From Methylibium sp. Root1272 (GTDB lineage Bacteria > Pseudomonadota > Gammaproteobacteria > Burkholderiales > Burkholderiaceae_C): DNA of 64,000 nucleotides. How positions within the stretch are numbered: position 1 is the stretch's first letter; every line of letters begins with the position of its first letter. The DNA is taken from NCBI RefSeq assembly GCF_001425905.1, contig NZ_LMDY01000012.1, positions 187,734-251,733 on the forward strand, read 5' to 3'. A program made the position numbers and the translations under genes. The notes beneath the pieces were generated by a model that made no database searches, had not been told where the DNA came from, and was given only the letters and a program-made list of their open reading frames with translations. This document shows, one piece after another, positions 9,555 to 19,165 of this stretch.

Positions 9555-10631
9555 GTGGGCTTTCTAGACGGGTTGATGGGAGGCAAGCAAGCGCCGCTCG
9601 TCGGGCTGGATATCAGCTCCTCGAGCGTCAAGCTCGTCGAGCTGGGTCAGTCCGCCTCGGGTGAGTACGTGCTTGAGCGTTTTGCCACCGAGAGTTTCGA
9701 GCGAGGCTGGATCGCTGACGGCCAGATCGAGAAATTCGATGAAGTGGCCGATGCGGTGCGTCGCGTCGTCAGCAAGAGCGGCACCCGTTCCAAGCGGGTG
9801 GCGATGGCAATGCCACAGTCGGCAGTGATCACCAAGAAGATCATGTTGCCGGCTGGTTTGCGCGACGAGGAACTCGAGCTTCAGGTCGAGTCCGAAGCCA
9901 ATCAGTACATTCCCTTCTCGCTGGATGAAGTGAGCCTGGATTTCTGCGTCGTCGGACCGAGTCCATCGTCGGCTGGCGACGTCGAGGTGCTGATTGCTGC
10001 CTCCCGCAAAGATCGGGTCCAGGACCGGCAGGGCCTGGCCGAGGCTGCCGGACTGAAGCCGGTCGTGCTGGATATCGAGTCGCACGCCTCCCGTCTGGCG
10101 ATGATGCGCATTATCTCGGCATTGCCTAACGAAGGGCGCGATGCGCTGGTGGCGCTGTTCGAGATCGGCGCCGAAACCACCAGCCTCAAGGTACTTCGTG
10201 ACGAGGAACTGCTGTACGACCGCGACCAGGCCTTCGGTGGCTCACAGCTGACGCAAATGATCTCGCGCCAATACGGCTTCTCGTTCGAAGAGGCCGAGCA
10301 GAAGAAGCTGGCCAGCGATCTTCCGGAAGACTACGAGTCCAGCCTGCTGGTGCCGTTCGTCGACAGCCTGGCGCAAGAGATCGGTCGCGCCTTGCAGTAT
10401 TTCTTCACCAGCACACCGCACCACAAGGTGCACTACGTCATGTTGGGCGGCGGCACCGCGACGTTGCCTGGCCTGAAGGAGCGTGTGACCGAATTGACGG
10501 GCTTTGCGTCGATGGTGGTCAATCCTTTCGAAGGCATGCGCCTCGGGTCGGCTGTGCGCGAGAGCAAGCTGCGCCGTGAAGCCCCGGCCTACCTGACCGC
10601 GTGCGGCCTGGCGATGCGGAGGTTCCTGTAA
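9555..10631 (+). CDS. pilM: Type IV pilus assembly protein PilM
   Basis: 358-residue cytoplasmic actin-like ATPase of the pilus alignment complex; its groove binds the PilN N-terminus. The family start VGLDISSSSVKLVEL with the first phosphate-binding motif is at residues 14-28, the second (ALFEIGAETTSLKVL) near 200, and the last glycine-rich motif (LGGGTATLPGL) near 300. GTG 9555 is chosen because it yields the usual GFLDGLMGGK start and is preceded by GGGAGA; GTG 9531 would add eight atypical residues. The stop overlaps the pilN ATG by one base. Confidence 0.95.
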   Translation: MGFLDGLMGGKQAPLVGLDISSSSVKLVELGQSASGEYVLERFATESFERGWIADGQIEKFDEVADAVRRVVSKSGTRSKRVAMAMPQSAVITKKIMLPAGLRDEELELQVESEANQYIPFSLDEVSLDFCVVGPSPSSAGDVEVLIAASRKDRVQDRQGLAEAAGLKPVVLDIESHASRLAMMRIISALPNEGRDALVALFEIGAETTSLKVLRDEELLYDRDQAFGGSQLTQMISRQYGFSFEEAEQKKLASDLPEDYESSLLVPFVDSLAQEIGRALQYFFTSTPHHKVHYVMLGGGTATLPGLKERVTELTGFASMVVNPFEGMRLGSAVRESKLRREAPAYLTACGLAMRRFL

Positions 10632-11275
10632 TGATCTTGATCAACCTCCTGCCGCACCGCGAAGAGCGGCGGCAGCGTCGCAAGAAGGCTTTCTTCGTCG
10701 GCTTGGGTGTCGCGGCTGCAGCCGGCATTGCCATTGCTGCGCTTTGGTACCTGGTGCTGCAACAGATGATCAGCACCCAGCAAGAGCGCAATGCCTACCT
10801 GACGGCCGAGATCAAGAAGCTCGAGGAACAGATCAAGGACATCGCGACGCTCAAGGCCGAGATCGACAGCTTGAAGGCTCGTCAGAAGGCGGTCGAAGAT
10901 CTGCAGACCGATCGCAACATCCCCGTGTACCTTCTGAACGAGCTCGTCAAGCAGACGCCGGAAGGCGTGTACCTGACGACGATCAAGCAGGACGGTCAGG
11001 TGGTGGCGATCAACGGCATTGCGCAGACGAACGAACGCGTTTCCGAGTTCCTGCGCAATACCGCCTACAACTCGACCTGGCTTGAGAAGCCGGAGTTGGT
11101 GGAAATCAAGGCGGCCAGCCTGACGACGCCGAACCGCGAACAGAAGCGATTGTTTGATTTCGTGGTGAAGGTCGGTCTCAAGCGTCCTCAGGTGGAGACG
11201 CCGGACAAGTCGTCAGTCCCGGGCGCTGCGGGGGCTTCAGCCCCGGCAGCGGCTGCGTCGGTGCCCCGGTCGTGA
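10631..11275 (+). CDS. pilN: Type IV pilus assembly protein PilN
   Basis: 214-residue bitopic inner-membrane protein. The conserved cytoplasmic start (MILINLLPHREERR) that docks in PilM is followed by a basic stretch, a membrane helix at about residues 23-46, a periplasmic coiled coil and a ferredoxin-like domain. The last 30 residues are Ala/Ser/Pro-rich. ATG 10631 overlaps the pilM stop (TAATG), so the two proteins are probably made in step. It pairs with PilO. Confidence 0.95.
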   Translation: MILINLLPHREERRQRRKKAFFVGLGVAAAAGIAIAALWYLVLQQMISTQQERNAYLTAEIKKLEEQIKDIATLKAEIDSLKARQKAVEDLQTDRNIPVYLLNELVKQTPEGVYLTTIKQDGQVVAINGIAQTNERVSEFLRNTAYNSTWLEKPELVEIKAASLTTPNREQKRLFDFVVKVGLKRPQVETPDKSSVPGAAGASAPAAAASVPRS

Positions 11276-11285
11276 GGACGCTCAG

Positions 11286-12008
11286 ATGGCAACCAAAAAG
11301 AATCCCGCACTCGATCTGAACTCCGTCCTGCAAGACCTTTCCGGGCAGTTCCGTGGGTTGAACACCAACGAGCCTGGGCAGTGGCCCTGGTTGCCCAAGC
11401 TGGCGACCTTCGTGGCTGTGGCGGCCGCATTGGTGGTGGTGGCCTGGTTCGTTCTGCTGTCGGCGACGGCCGACGAACTGCAGGCGGAGCGCGACCGCGA
11501 ACCGGGACTGCGACAGGACTACCGCGCCAAGCTGGCGCAGGCCGTGAATCTCGGCGAGCTACGCAAGCAGAAGATCCAGGTTCAGGAGTACGTGACTCAA
11601 CTCGAGAAGCAGCTGCCGGGCAAGGCCGAGATGGATGCGCTGTTGTCGGACATCAATCAGGCCGGCTTGGGCCGTGGACTGCAGTTCGAGTTGTTCCGTC
11701 CCGGCCAGGTGGCCGTCAAGGACTATTACGCGGAATTGCCGATCGCGATCCGCGTCACCGGCCGCTACCACGACATCGGCTCCTTCGCTGCCGACGTGGC
11801 CAACCTGTCCCGGATCGTGACCTTGCACAACCTCAATATTTCCGGCGTCGGTCCCGGTGGCGCGCAGAACGCGGCCAATGCGGGAGCCGGCAATCTGAGC
11901 ATGGACGCCCTGGCGCGCACCTATCGCTATCTCGACCCGACCGAGGTGGAGACCCAGCGCAAGGCGCGGGAAGCGAGCCAGAAGGCTGCAGCAGGGGCGA
12001 ATAAATGA
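11286..12008 (+). CDS. pilO: Type IV pilus assembly protein PilO
   Basis: 240-residue bitopic inner-membrane protein: a cytoplasmic segment of about 38 residues, a membrane helix near 40-62, then a coiled coil rich in charged residues and a periplasmic domain with family motifs (QVAVKDYYAELPIAIRVTGRYHDIGSF). It forms heterodimers with PilN and links the inner-membrane platform to PilP. It ends in an ATGA overlap with pilP. Confidence 0.95.
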   Translation: MATKKNPALDLNSVLQDLSGQFRGLNTNEPGQWPWLPKLATFVAVAAALVVVAWFVLLSATADELQAERDREPGLRQDYRAKLAQAVNLGELRKQKIQVQEYVTQLEKQLPGKAEMDALLSDINQAGLGRGLQFELFRPGQVAVKDYYAELPIAIRVTGRYHDIGSFAADVANLSRIVTLHNLNISGVGPGGAQNAANAGAGNLSMDALARTYRYLDPTEVETQRKAREASQKAAAGANK

Positions 12009-12550
12009 CCAGGCCGATGCACCGCACCGCGCTGCTGACGTCTGCGTTGGCGGCCTTGATGATGCTGTCGGCTTGCGGCGCCGAGCAGGAAGAGCTTCAG
12101 TCGTGGATGGACCAACAGCGTCGCGAGGTCCGGCCCAGCATTGCCCCGCTGTCGCCACCGAAGCGCTTCGATCCCCAACCTTATGAGCAGGCGCGTGCGG
12201 TAGAACCGTTCAGCAGCCAAAAGCTCGCGGTGGCGCTCAAGCAGGAGGCCCGACAGCCGAATTCACTGCTGGCGGGCGAGATGAACCGTCGCAAGGAGCC
12301 GCTGGAAGCCTATCCGCTCGATTCGATGAGCATGGTCGGCAGCGTCTCTAAGCAAGGTCGTCAGTTCGCACTGCTGCGGGTCGACAACCTGCTCTATCAG
12401 GTGAAGGTGGGGGACTACCTCGGTCAGAACTACGGGAAGATCACGAAGATCTCCGAGACCGAAGTGGGTGTGCGGGAAGTTGTCCAGGATGCCGCGGGTG
12501 AATGGATAGAGCGTCCCTCTGCCCTCCAGCTGCAGGAGAAGGCGCGATGA
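12005..12550 (+). CDS. pilP: Type IV pilus assembly lipoprotein PilP
   Basis: 181-residue inner-membrane lipoprotein. The signal peptide ends in lipobox LSAC near residue 23. A flexible proline-rich segment that binds PilN/PilO follows, then a beta-sandwich HR domain (LDSMSMVGSVSKQGRQFALL...YQVKVGDYLGQNYGKI) that contacts the PilQ N0 region. Start and stop both overlap neighbours (ATGA with pilO and pilQ). Confidence 0.95.
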   Translation: MTRPMHRTALLTSALAALMMLSACGAEQEELQSWMDQQRREVRPSIAPLSPPKRFDPQPYEQARAVEPFSSQKLAVALKQEARQPNSLLAGEMNRRKEPLEAYPLDSMSMVGSVSKQGRQFALLRVDNLLYQVKVGDYLGQNYGKITKISETEVGVREVVQDAAGEWIERPSALQLQEKAR

Positions 12551-14751
12551 CGAAAATTCGGGAGATCACGACCATGAACCAATGGCGAGCACCAGCCGTC
12601 GCGCTCGCGCTGTTCTTCTCCGCGGTATCCGCGTGGGCGGAGAACGCGATCCAGTCGATCAACAGCAGCCAGCAAGGTGCGGCCGACGTGGTGCGCATCG
12701 AACTGAGCGAAGCGCTGGGTGCGGTGCCGGCCGGTTTCGCGGTTCAGACCCCGCCGCGTATCGCGATCGATCTTCCGGGGGTGAGCAACGCGCTAGGCCG
12801 CTCCAGCGTCGACGTCAATCAGGGCAACCTGCGGTCCGTCAATGTCGCTCAGGCGGGCGATCGAACGCGGCTCGTATTGAACCTGAAGCAGCCCGGCAAC
12901 TATTCGGCGGCGCTTGACGGCAAGGCCCTCGTGTTGACGCTGCAGACCAGTGGCAATGTCGCGGCCGCACCGGCGGCGGCGCCCACGCCAGCCGCTCCTG
13001 TCGCCGCCCAGCCGGCAGCAGCCCCCGTGCGTTTCGCAGACAGCCTGAACGACGCGCCGCAGGTGCTGCGCGCGGTCGACTTCCGTCGCGGGCAGGACGG
13101 TGCCGGGCGCGTGGTGGTTGATCTCCCCAGCAACCAGGTCGGTGTCGACATCCGCCAGCAGGGCCAAAATCTGGTGGTTGAGTTCCTGAAATCCAGCCTG
13201 CCAGAAAGTCTGCGTCGCCGTCTTGATGTGACCGACTTCGGTACTCCAGTGCGGACCGTGTCGGCTTTCCAGAGCGGTGACAAGGTACGCATGGTGGTCG
13301 AGCCGACCGGCGTCTGGGAGCACAGTGCCTACCAGACTGACAACCAGTTCGTGCTCGAGGTGCGGCCGCAGAAGGTCGATCCGAACAAGCTGACACAAGG
13401 GCCGGGTTATGCCGGTGAGAAGCTGTCGTTGAACTTCCAGAGCATCGAGGTTCGCGCCCTGCTTCAGGTGATCGCCGATTTCACGAATTTCAACGTCGTG
13501 ACCAGCGACACGGTGACTGGCAATGTCACGCTGCGTTTGAAGGACGTTCCCTGGGATCAGGCGCTCGACATCATCCTGCAGGCCAAGGGTCTGGGTGTGC
13601 GCAAGAGCGGGAACGTCCTGTGGATCGCACCGAAGGACGAGATTGCGACCAAGGAGAAGCTGGAGCTGGAGTCCAAGGCGCAGATTGCGTCCCTGGAGCC
13701 GGTCCGCACTCAGGCATTCCAGCTGAACTACGTGAAGGCCGAGGAGGTGTCGAAGGGGCTCACGGGGCAGCAGGCCGGGCAAGGTGGTAGTGGTGGTCAG
13801 GGCGGCGGCTCGAACAACAGCCGCATCCTGTCGCCGCGCGGCAGCATCGTGTACGAGACGCGGACCAACCAACTGTTCGTCAGCGATATTCCATCGAAGC
13901 TCGAAGAGGTCGCGCAGATCATTGCCCGTATCGACATTCCGGTCCGTCAGGTCCTGATCGAGGCTCGCATCGTCGAAGCAACTGATACTTTCGGTCGCTC
14001 GCTGGGTGCCAAGCTCGGTGCGACGGTGGCGCCTTCGTCGAAGATCAACGCCGGCATCGGCGGAAACTATCTCGGGATTGGTGCAGCGACCGGGCAGGCG
14101 CCTCCGATCAACAGCAGCGGGCTGACCACAGGCACGCCGTCGACGAACAGCTACTTCGTCAACCTACCCGCCGTCGGGCAGAACGGTTACGACGCGGCCA
14201 CGTTCGCGGTGTCGATTTTCAATTCGGCGATGAATCGCTTCCTGAATCTCGAAATCTCGGCGCTGGAGGCCGATGGCAAGGGCAAGATCGTGTCCAGTCC
14301 GCGGGTGGTCACGGCTGACCAGGTCAAGGCGCTCATCGAGCAGGGCACGGAGATTCCGTACCAGACGGCAACCTCCAGCGGCGCGACGGCGATCCAGTTC
14401 CGCAAGGCCACGCTGAAGCTTGAAGTGATCCCGCAGATCACGCCCGAGGGCAACATCATCCTGGATGTCGATGTGAACAAGGACAGCCCCGGCGCGACCA
14501 CAGCGGCCGGCATCCTGATCAATACCAAGCATGTGAAGACGCAGGTATTGGTCGACAACGGCGGAACGGTGGTGATCGGCGGCATCTATGAGCAGACCGA
14601 GCAGGTCGACAATACCAAGGTACCCCTGCTGGGTGACGTGCCGGTGCTCGGCGCGCTGTTCCGCAGCCAAACCAGGACGTCGAACAAGACCGAGCTGCTG
14701 GTGTTCCTCACGCCCAAGGTCGTGACAGACCGCACCGCCGCTGCACGTTGA
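12547..14751 (+). CDS. pilQ: Type IV pilus secretin PilQ
   Basis: 734-residue outer-membrane secretin through which the pilus exits. A signal peptide (cleavage after VSAWA) precedes two AMIN peptidoglycan-binding domains (about 40-130 and 175-270) joined by an Ala/Pro-rich linker. Then come the STN/N0 domain (LSLNFQSIEVRALLQVIADF), an N1 domain with a Gly-rich insertion (GQGGSGGQGGGSNN) and the secretin core ending VPVLGALFRSQTR. ATG 12547 overlaps the pilP stop; the longer frame from 12502 lies inside pilP. Confidence 0.96.
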   Translation: MTKIREITTMNQWRAPAVALALFFSAVSAWAENAIQSINSSQQGAADVVRIELSEALGAVPAGFAVQTPPRIAIDLPGVSNALGRSSVDVNQGNLRSVNVAQAGDRTRLVLNLKQPGNYSAALDGKALVLTLQTSGNVAAAPAAAPTPAAPVAAQPAAAPVRFADSLNDAPQVLRAVDFRRGQDGAGRVVVDLPSNQVGVDIRQQGQNLVVEFLKSSLPESLRRRLDVTDFGTPVRTVSAFQSGDKVRMVVEPTGVWEHSAYQTDNQFVLEVRPQKVDPNKLTQGPGYAGEKLSLNFQSIEVRALLQVIADFTNFNVVTSDTVTGNVTLRLKDVPWDQALDIILQAKGLGVRKSGNVLWIAPKDEIATKEKLELESKAQIASLEPVRTQAFQLNYVKAEEVSKGLTGQQAGQGGSGGQGGGSNNSRILSPRGSIVYETRTNQLFVSDIPSKLEEVAQIIARIDIPVRQVLIEARIVEATDTFGRSLGAKLGATVAPSSKINAGIGGNYLGIGAATGQAPPINSSGLTTGTPSTNSYFVNLPAVGQNGYDAATFAVSIFNSAMNRFLNLEISALEADGKGKIVSSPRVVTADQVKALIEQGTEIPYQTATSSGATAIQFRKATLKLEVIPQITPEGNIILDVDVNKDSPGATTAAGILINTKHVKTQVLVDNGGTVVIGGIYEQTEQVDNTKVPLLGDVPVLGALFRSQTRTSNKTELLVFLTPKVVTDRTAAAR

Positions 14752-14810
14752 TCGGGGGCGTCGCGGTTGACGGACGACAGCCCGCCGACGGGCACCAGCA
14801 AGAAGCCGCG

Positions 14811-15365
14811 ATGCGGCTGGCGCTTGTCGGCCTCCCTGGCTCAGGAAAATCCTCGGTCGGCCGTGCGCTCGCGCGGAAGCTCGGCGTCAGTTTCATCGAT
14901 ACCGATACGGTGATCCAACAGCGAATCGGCGAACCGATCCGCACTTTCTTCGAGCGGGAGGGTGAAGACCGCTTTCGCGATATCGAGCTGCAGGTGATCG
15001 CCGAACTCTGCGCGACTCGCTTTGGTGTCCTTGCGACGGGCGGCGGTGCCGTGCTGCTGGAGGCTAATCGGCGCAGCCTGCATGAGGGGTGCACCGTGCT
15101 CTACCTGCGATCTTCGCCGGAAGAGCTTCATCGGCGCTTGCGCCACGACACGCAGCGACCGTTGCTGCAGGTGAAGGATCCGCGGGCCAAGCTGCAGCAG
15201 CTGTATCGCGAGCGCGACCCCTTGTATCGCGAGACGGCCCATTTCGTCATCGAGACGGGGCGGCCGACGGTCCAGACCCTCGTCGGCATGATCCTGATGC
15301 AGCTCGAACTCGCCGGGGTCGTCGACGCGAGCCGCGTGCCCTCGGCGGTCGAGCCGCCGCGCTGA
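14811..15365 (+). CDS. aroK: Shikimate kinase
   Basis: 184-residue P-loop kinase that phosphorylates shikimate at the 3-OH, step five of the chorismate pathway. P-loop GLPGSGKS is at residues 7-14, the shikimate-binding DTD near 32-34, the Arg/Glu motif (FREREG-like [12 protein letters not shown]) after it, and the GGG motif near 80. ATG 14811 gives a normal N-terminus; the TTG at 14748 overlaps the pilQ stop and would add 21 unlikely residues. The pilQ-aroK-aroB order is conserved in proteobacteria. Confidence 0.95.
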   Translation: MRLALVGLPGSGKSSVGRALARKLGVSFIDTDTVIQQRIGEPIRTFFEREGEDRFRDIELQVIAELCATRFGVLATGGGAVLLEANRRSLHEGCTVLYLRSSPEELHRRLRHDTQRPLLQVKDPRAKLQQLYRERDPLYRETAHFVIETGRPTVQTLVGMILMQLELAGVVDASRVPSAVEPPR

Positions 15366-15384
15366 GACGGTCGGACAGGGCCCG

Positions 15385-15390
15385 TACACT
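15385..15390 (+). promoter_or_regulatory. -10-like hexamer directly before aroB
   Basis: TACACT ends 6 nt before the aroB ATG, and no Shine-Dalgarno sequence lies between. If used, transcription would begin at or within a base or two of the start codon, giving a leaderless aroB mRNA besides read-through from aroK. Confidence 0.35.
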
Positions 15391-15396
15391 TCGGGC

Positions 15397-16509
15397 ATGT
15401 CAGCGTCTAACGTGGATTCTTCCTCTGCCGTAGAGACCGTCACCATTGCGCTTGGTGAGCGCAGCTACTCGATACACATCGGCTCGGGCTTGCTTCGCTC
15501 CCCCGAAAGTTTTGCGGACGCGCCACGCAGCAGCCGAGCGGTCATCGTCAGCAATACCACCGTGGCGCCGCTGTATGCGCAGACCCTCCAGGATGCACTG
15601 CGCGGCAGGTACGCTCAGGTCGAGTTGATCGCGCTACCTGACGGTGAGAGCCACAAGGACTGGGCCACTCTGAACCTGATCTTCGACGATCTGCTGGCTG
15701 GGGGAGCCGATCGAAAGACGGTCCTCTACGCTCTGGGGGGAGGGGTGGTCGGCGACATGACCGGCTTCGCCGCGGCCAGCTACATGCGTGGCGTGCCGTT
15801 CGTTCAGGTGCCGACCACGCTGCTGGCGCAGGTCGATTCCTCGGTGGGTGGCAAGACAGGAATCAACCACCCGCGTGGCAAGAACATGATCGGCGCGTTT
15901 TATCAGCCGGTCTGCGTCATCGCCGATCTCGAGACTTTGAATACGCTGCCGATGCGTGAGTTGCGCGCCGGCCTAGCCGAAGTCATCAAGTACGGGCCGA
16001 TCGCCGATGCAGGATTCCTGGGCTGGGTCGAAGCGAACCTGGACGCACTGCTCGCTCGCGATGCTTCCGCCCTGCGCCATGCTGTGCGACGGTCGTGCGA
16101 GATCAAGGCCGCCGTCGTCGGTCAGGATGAGCGCGAAGCCGGCCTGCGGGCCATTCTCAATTTCGGCCATACCTTCGGCCATGCCATCGAGGCAGGTCTG
16201 GGTTACGGAGAGTGGCTCCATGGTGAGGCTGTCGGCTGCGGCATGGTGATGGCGGCTGAAACTTCGGCGCGATTGGGTCTGCTGCACGGACGAGACGCGG
16301 AGCGACTTATCCGGCTCATCGAGCGTGCCGGCTTGCCGGTGAAGGGGCCGGACCTCGGAGCGGATCGCTATCTCGAGCTCATGCGCCTCGACAAGAAGGC
16401 AGAAGCCGGCGAGATCAAGTTCGTGCTGCTCGACGCCATCGGGCATTCCGTAGTGCGCAGCGTGCCGGACGCCACCTTGTGCCAAGTCCTCGCTTCGCGC
16501 TGCACGTGA
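15397..16509 (+). CDS. aroB: 3-dehydroquinate synthase
   Basis: 370-residue NAD- and metal-dependent enzyme converting DAHP to 3-dehydroquinate, step two of the shikimate pathway. NAD-binding [11 protein letters not shown] is followed by the substrate motif [18 protein letters not shown], the catalytic KYG (EVIKYGPI) and the metal-ligand histidines ([17 protein letters not shown]). Length is typical. It lies 31 nt after aroK and 19 nt before dgt. Confidence 0.97.
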   Translation: MSASNVDSSSAVETVTIALGERSYSIHIGSGLLRSPESFADAPRSSRAVIVSNTTVAPLYAQTLQDALRGRYAQVELIALPDGESHKDWATLNLIFDDLLAGGADRKTVLYALGGGVVGDMTGFAAASYMRGVPFVQVPTTLLAQVDSSVGGKTGINHPRGKNMIGAFYQPVCVIADLETLNTLPMRELRAGLAEVIKYGPIADAGFLGWVEANLDALLARDASALRHAVRRSCEIKAAVVGQDEREAGLRAILNFGHTFGHAIEAGLGYGEWLHGEAVGCGMVMAAETSARLGLLHGRDAERLIRLIERAGLPVKGPDLGADRYLELMRLDKKAEAGEIKFVLLDAIGHSVVRSVPDATLCQVLASRCT

Positions 16510-16528
16510 CTCCCGCGCCGCGATAACG

Positions 16529-17695
16529 ATGTCGCTAGCGTCCTACGCCAGCGATCCGGCCAGCGGCCGTGGCCGCCGCTACGCCGAGCCGGCCGCACCG
16601 ACCCGGGACGATTACCAGCGCGACCGCGATCGCATCGTCCATTCCACAGCGTTCCGTCGCCTCGTCTACAAGACCCAGGTCTTCTTGAACCACGAGGGCG
16701 ACCTGTTCCGGACGCGGCTCACGCACTCGCTCGAGGTGGCGCAGCTCGCGCGTTCGATTGCGCGTGCCCTGCAGCTCAACGAAGACCTCACGGAAGCCAT
16801 CGCCCTGGCGCATGACCTGGGGCACACCCCGTTCGGGCATGCAGGTCAGGATGAGTTGAACGGGTGCCTGCGACGCATCGATCCGCAGGGATCGGGATTC
16901 GAGCACAACCTCCAGTCGCTGAGAGTCGTGGACCGGCTCGAGCAACGCTATGCCAGCTTCGAAGGATTGAATCTCAGTTTCGAGACGAGGGAAGGCATCC
17001 TCAAGCACTGCTCCCGACGCAACGCGCAGGCGCTCGAGCTTCATGAGCCCGGCGGTGTCGGGCGTCGTTTCCTCGATGGCACGCAGCCCAGTCTGGAGGC
17101 GCAGCTGTGCAACCTTGCCGACGAGATTGCCTACAACGCGCACGATGTCGACGACGGCGTGCGTTCGGGCTTGATCGCTCTCGAGCAGCTTCGTGAAGTT
17201 CCCTTGGTCGCCACCCACATGGACGCTGCTCAACGTGAGCACAGCGGCCTGGAGGGCCGTCGACTGTTGTTCGAAACCTTGCGGCGTTTGTTGTCCGCCC
17301 AGGTCTACGACGTGATCGATGCCACCCGCAGTGCACTGCGCCAACATCGCATCGAGCAGGTGTCCGATGTGAGGAAATCGCTGCTGCTGGTGCAGTTCAC
17401 ACCGGCCATGCGGGAAGAGAGCTTGGCACTGAAGCGCTTTCTGTTTGCACGGCTCTACCGCCACCCGCAGGTTGAGAGTACGACGCACCGCGCGAGGTGC
17501 GTGGTACGCGAGCTGTTCGAGGCCTACGTGACGGGTGCTGCCGAGCTGCCGTTGCCTGCGGCCGAAAGCGCCACACCGTTCCGCGCTGTTACCGACTACG
17601 TGGCGGGCATGACGGATCGCTTCGCGATCAGCGAGCACCGGCGCATCACGGGCCGTACGGTCTTCGAAGACCACGGACGAGTGTCTGGAGGGTAG
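16529..17695 (+). CDS. dgt: dGTPase-like HD-domain triphosphohydrolase
   Basis: 388-residue member of the dGTPase-like protein family (type 2), which hydrolyses dNTPs to nucleosides and triphosphate; the exact substrate is not evident. The HD metal site is complete: TRLTHSLEV near residue 67, AHDLGHTPFGHAG near 92-104, and a downstream Asp (LADEIAYNAHDVDD). An N-terminal YRRDRDRI-like segment (DDYQRDRDRIVHSTAFRRL) is a family mark. The gene follows aroB closely, a common Burkholderiales order. Confidence 0.93.
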   Translation: MSLASYASDPASGRGRRYAEPAAPTRDDYQRDRDRIVHSTAFRRLVYKTQVFLNHEGDLFRTRLTHSLEVAQLARSIARALQLNEDLTEAIALAHDLGHTPFGHAGQDELNGCLRRIDPQGSGFEHNLQSLRVVDRLEQRYASFEGLNLSFETREGILKHCSRRNAQALELHEPGGVGRRFLDGTQPSLEAQLCNLADEIAYNAHDVDDGVRSGLIALEQLREVPLVATHMDAAQREHSGLEGRRLLFETLRRLLSAQVYDVIDATRSALRQHRIEQVSDVRKSLLLVQFTPAMREESLALKRFLFARLYRHPQVESTTHRARCVVRELFEAYVTGAAELPLPAAESATPFRAVTDYVAGMTDRFAISEHRRITGRTVFEDHGRVSGG

Positions 17696-17838
17696 TCTCT
17701 ACTCCCTTGTGAGCAAATCGCAACATCCCCGTGTTGACCCGCTACGGTGCTGTGGGAGGCGTCGATACAGTCATTTGCAGAGGTTGTCGAGGCAACGCCA
17801 CGACGGCCCGATTCGAGAATCTGCAGGAGACGCTCCCC

Positions 17839-19110
17839 ATGAACAAGACCCTCTTCGCATTGGCCGCGACATCGGTTGTCGCCGCGTCGGCACAGGCACA
17901 GAACTCGGTCACGCTGTACGGCAGCGTGGATGCCGGTATCAACTACGTTTCAGGTCAGGACGCCGCCAAGACGCGCTTGGCGAGCGGCATCATGGAAGGC
18001 TCGCGTTGGGGCTTCAAGGGCAATGAAGATCTAGGGGGTGGCTACCGCGCGCTCTTCGTGCTGGAAAGCCGTTTCGAGGCCGACACCGGCGCGATCAGCA
18101 ACCGGGCCGCATCGGGCATTCAGGTGCCCGATCGCTTTCTCGATCTGCAGTTCCTCGGCGTGCCGCTGATCCCGCTGGCCCCGGGTGTGACGACGCAGAC
18201 GGTCGTGAACCAGGTCGGCGCGCAACTGGGCAGCCAGATCGGCGTGAACCTGACCAACAACGTCTTCGACCGGCAGGCGTTCGTCGGTCTCGTCACACCG
18301 GTCGGTGCTGTGCTCGCGGGTCGGCAGTACACGCCGGCCTACGAGATGTTCTACGTGTTCGATTCGATGCAGACCGATTCCAGCCTGTCGGCGGCACAGA
18401 TCGCCACACTGCCGGCTGCGGTGGACATCCGCAAGAGCAACGCGCTGGCCTACCGTCTGCAGAAGGATGGATTCACGGCCACTCTGATGTATGCCTTCGG
18501 TGAAACCGGTGATTCCACCTCGAACAACCGCTACATGAGTGCCAACGCCTACTACAAGGGCAATGGCTTCGCGGTGGGGGCAGCCTACGGCACCAACAAC
18601 AATGCCGTCGGCGACAAGGCCCTGACCGACGTGCTGCTGGGTGCTTCGGTGGACCTGGGTCCCGGCAAGCTGTCGACGCTCTATGCAACCTTCAAGGACG
18701 ACAATCCTGGCGTCGGCGCGGACGTGACCGCGGGATTGATCGCTCAAAACCCGAGCCCCGCATTTGCGCCGCTCGCCACCCTGATCGGCAATGCCTTCGA
18801 GCGTGCGTTGCGCCAGGATTCGCGGCTGTTCCACGTGGGCTATCGCTTCAACTTCGGCCCGAGCACCGTGACGGTGGCCTACAACCGTTATGACGATCGC
18901 ACCATTGCCGATGCGGACGTGCAGTCCTACGGTGCCGTCTACACGTATGCGCTCTCGAAGCGGACCGACGTCAACTTCGTGCTGACCCGTTTCGACAACG
19001 ACGACAACGCGCAGGCCGCTCCGGGTGGCGGTGGTTTCTTCGGCGGCGTGACCTCCGAGGCGGGCAAGGGCGCTCACAACATCGCGCTGGCGCTGCGTCA
19101 CCGCTTCTGA
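17839..19110 (+). CDS. Gram-negative trimeric porin (Burkholderiales type)
   Basis: 423-residue outer-membrane beta-barrel. A signal peptide of 20 residues (cleavage AQA/QNS) precedes the family start SVTLYGSVDAGINY, repeated amphipathic strands (GSRWGFKGNEDLGGG, RQAFVGL, GRQYTPAYE) and the terminal aromatic residue (RHRF) needed for barrel insertion. It is longer than most relatives: about 48 residues (93-140, including a Pro/Gly and Val/Gln-rich stretch) replace a short turn before FDRQAFVGL. ATG 17839 follows a GGAGA; the longer open frame upstream is not coding. Monocistronic. Confidence 0.93.
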   Translation: MNKTLFALAATSVVAASAQAQNSVTLYGSVDAGINYVSGQDAAKTRLASGIMEGSRWGFKGNEDLGGGYRALFVLESRFEADTGAISNRAASGIQVPDRFLDLQFLGVPLIPLAPGVTTQTVVNQVGAQLGSQIGVNLTNNVFDRQAFVGLVTPVGAVLAGRQYTPAYEMFYVFDSMQTDSSLSAAQIATLPAAVDIRKSNALAYRLQKDGFTATLMYAFGETGDSTSNNRYMSANAYYKGNGFAVGAAYGTNNNAVGDKALTDVLLGASVDLGPGKLSTLYATFKDDNPGVGADVTAGLIAQNPSPAFAPLATLIGNAFERALRQDSRLFHVGYRFNFGPSTVTVAYNRYDDRTIADADVQSYGAVYTYALSKRTDVNFVLTRFDNDDNAQAAPGGGGFFGGVTSEAGKGAHNIALALRHRF

Positions 19111-19151
19111 GCATCCGTCAGCCGGCGGTCCGCCCCTTCGCTGCCGCGGTG

Positions 19152-19157
19152 TACGCT
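19152..19157 (+). promoter_or_regulatory. -10-like hexamer before the transposase-like gene
   Basis: TACGCT ends 8 nt before ATG 19166, and no Shine-Dalgarno sequence is visible, so the transposase-like gene may have a leaderless or very short-leader transcript. Confidence 0.25.
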
Positions 19158-19165
19158 CGCGCGCC

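Noticed and set aside
17711-17838. TTGACC at 17732 as the porin promoter -35
   Set aside because: No -10-like hexamer occurs at 16-18 nt spacing in this GC-rich leader, so no promoter is claimed.
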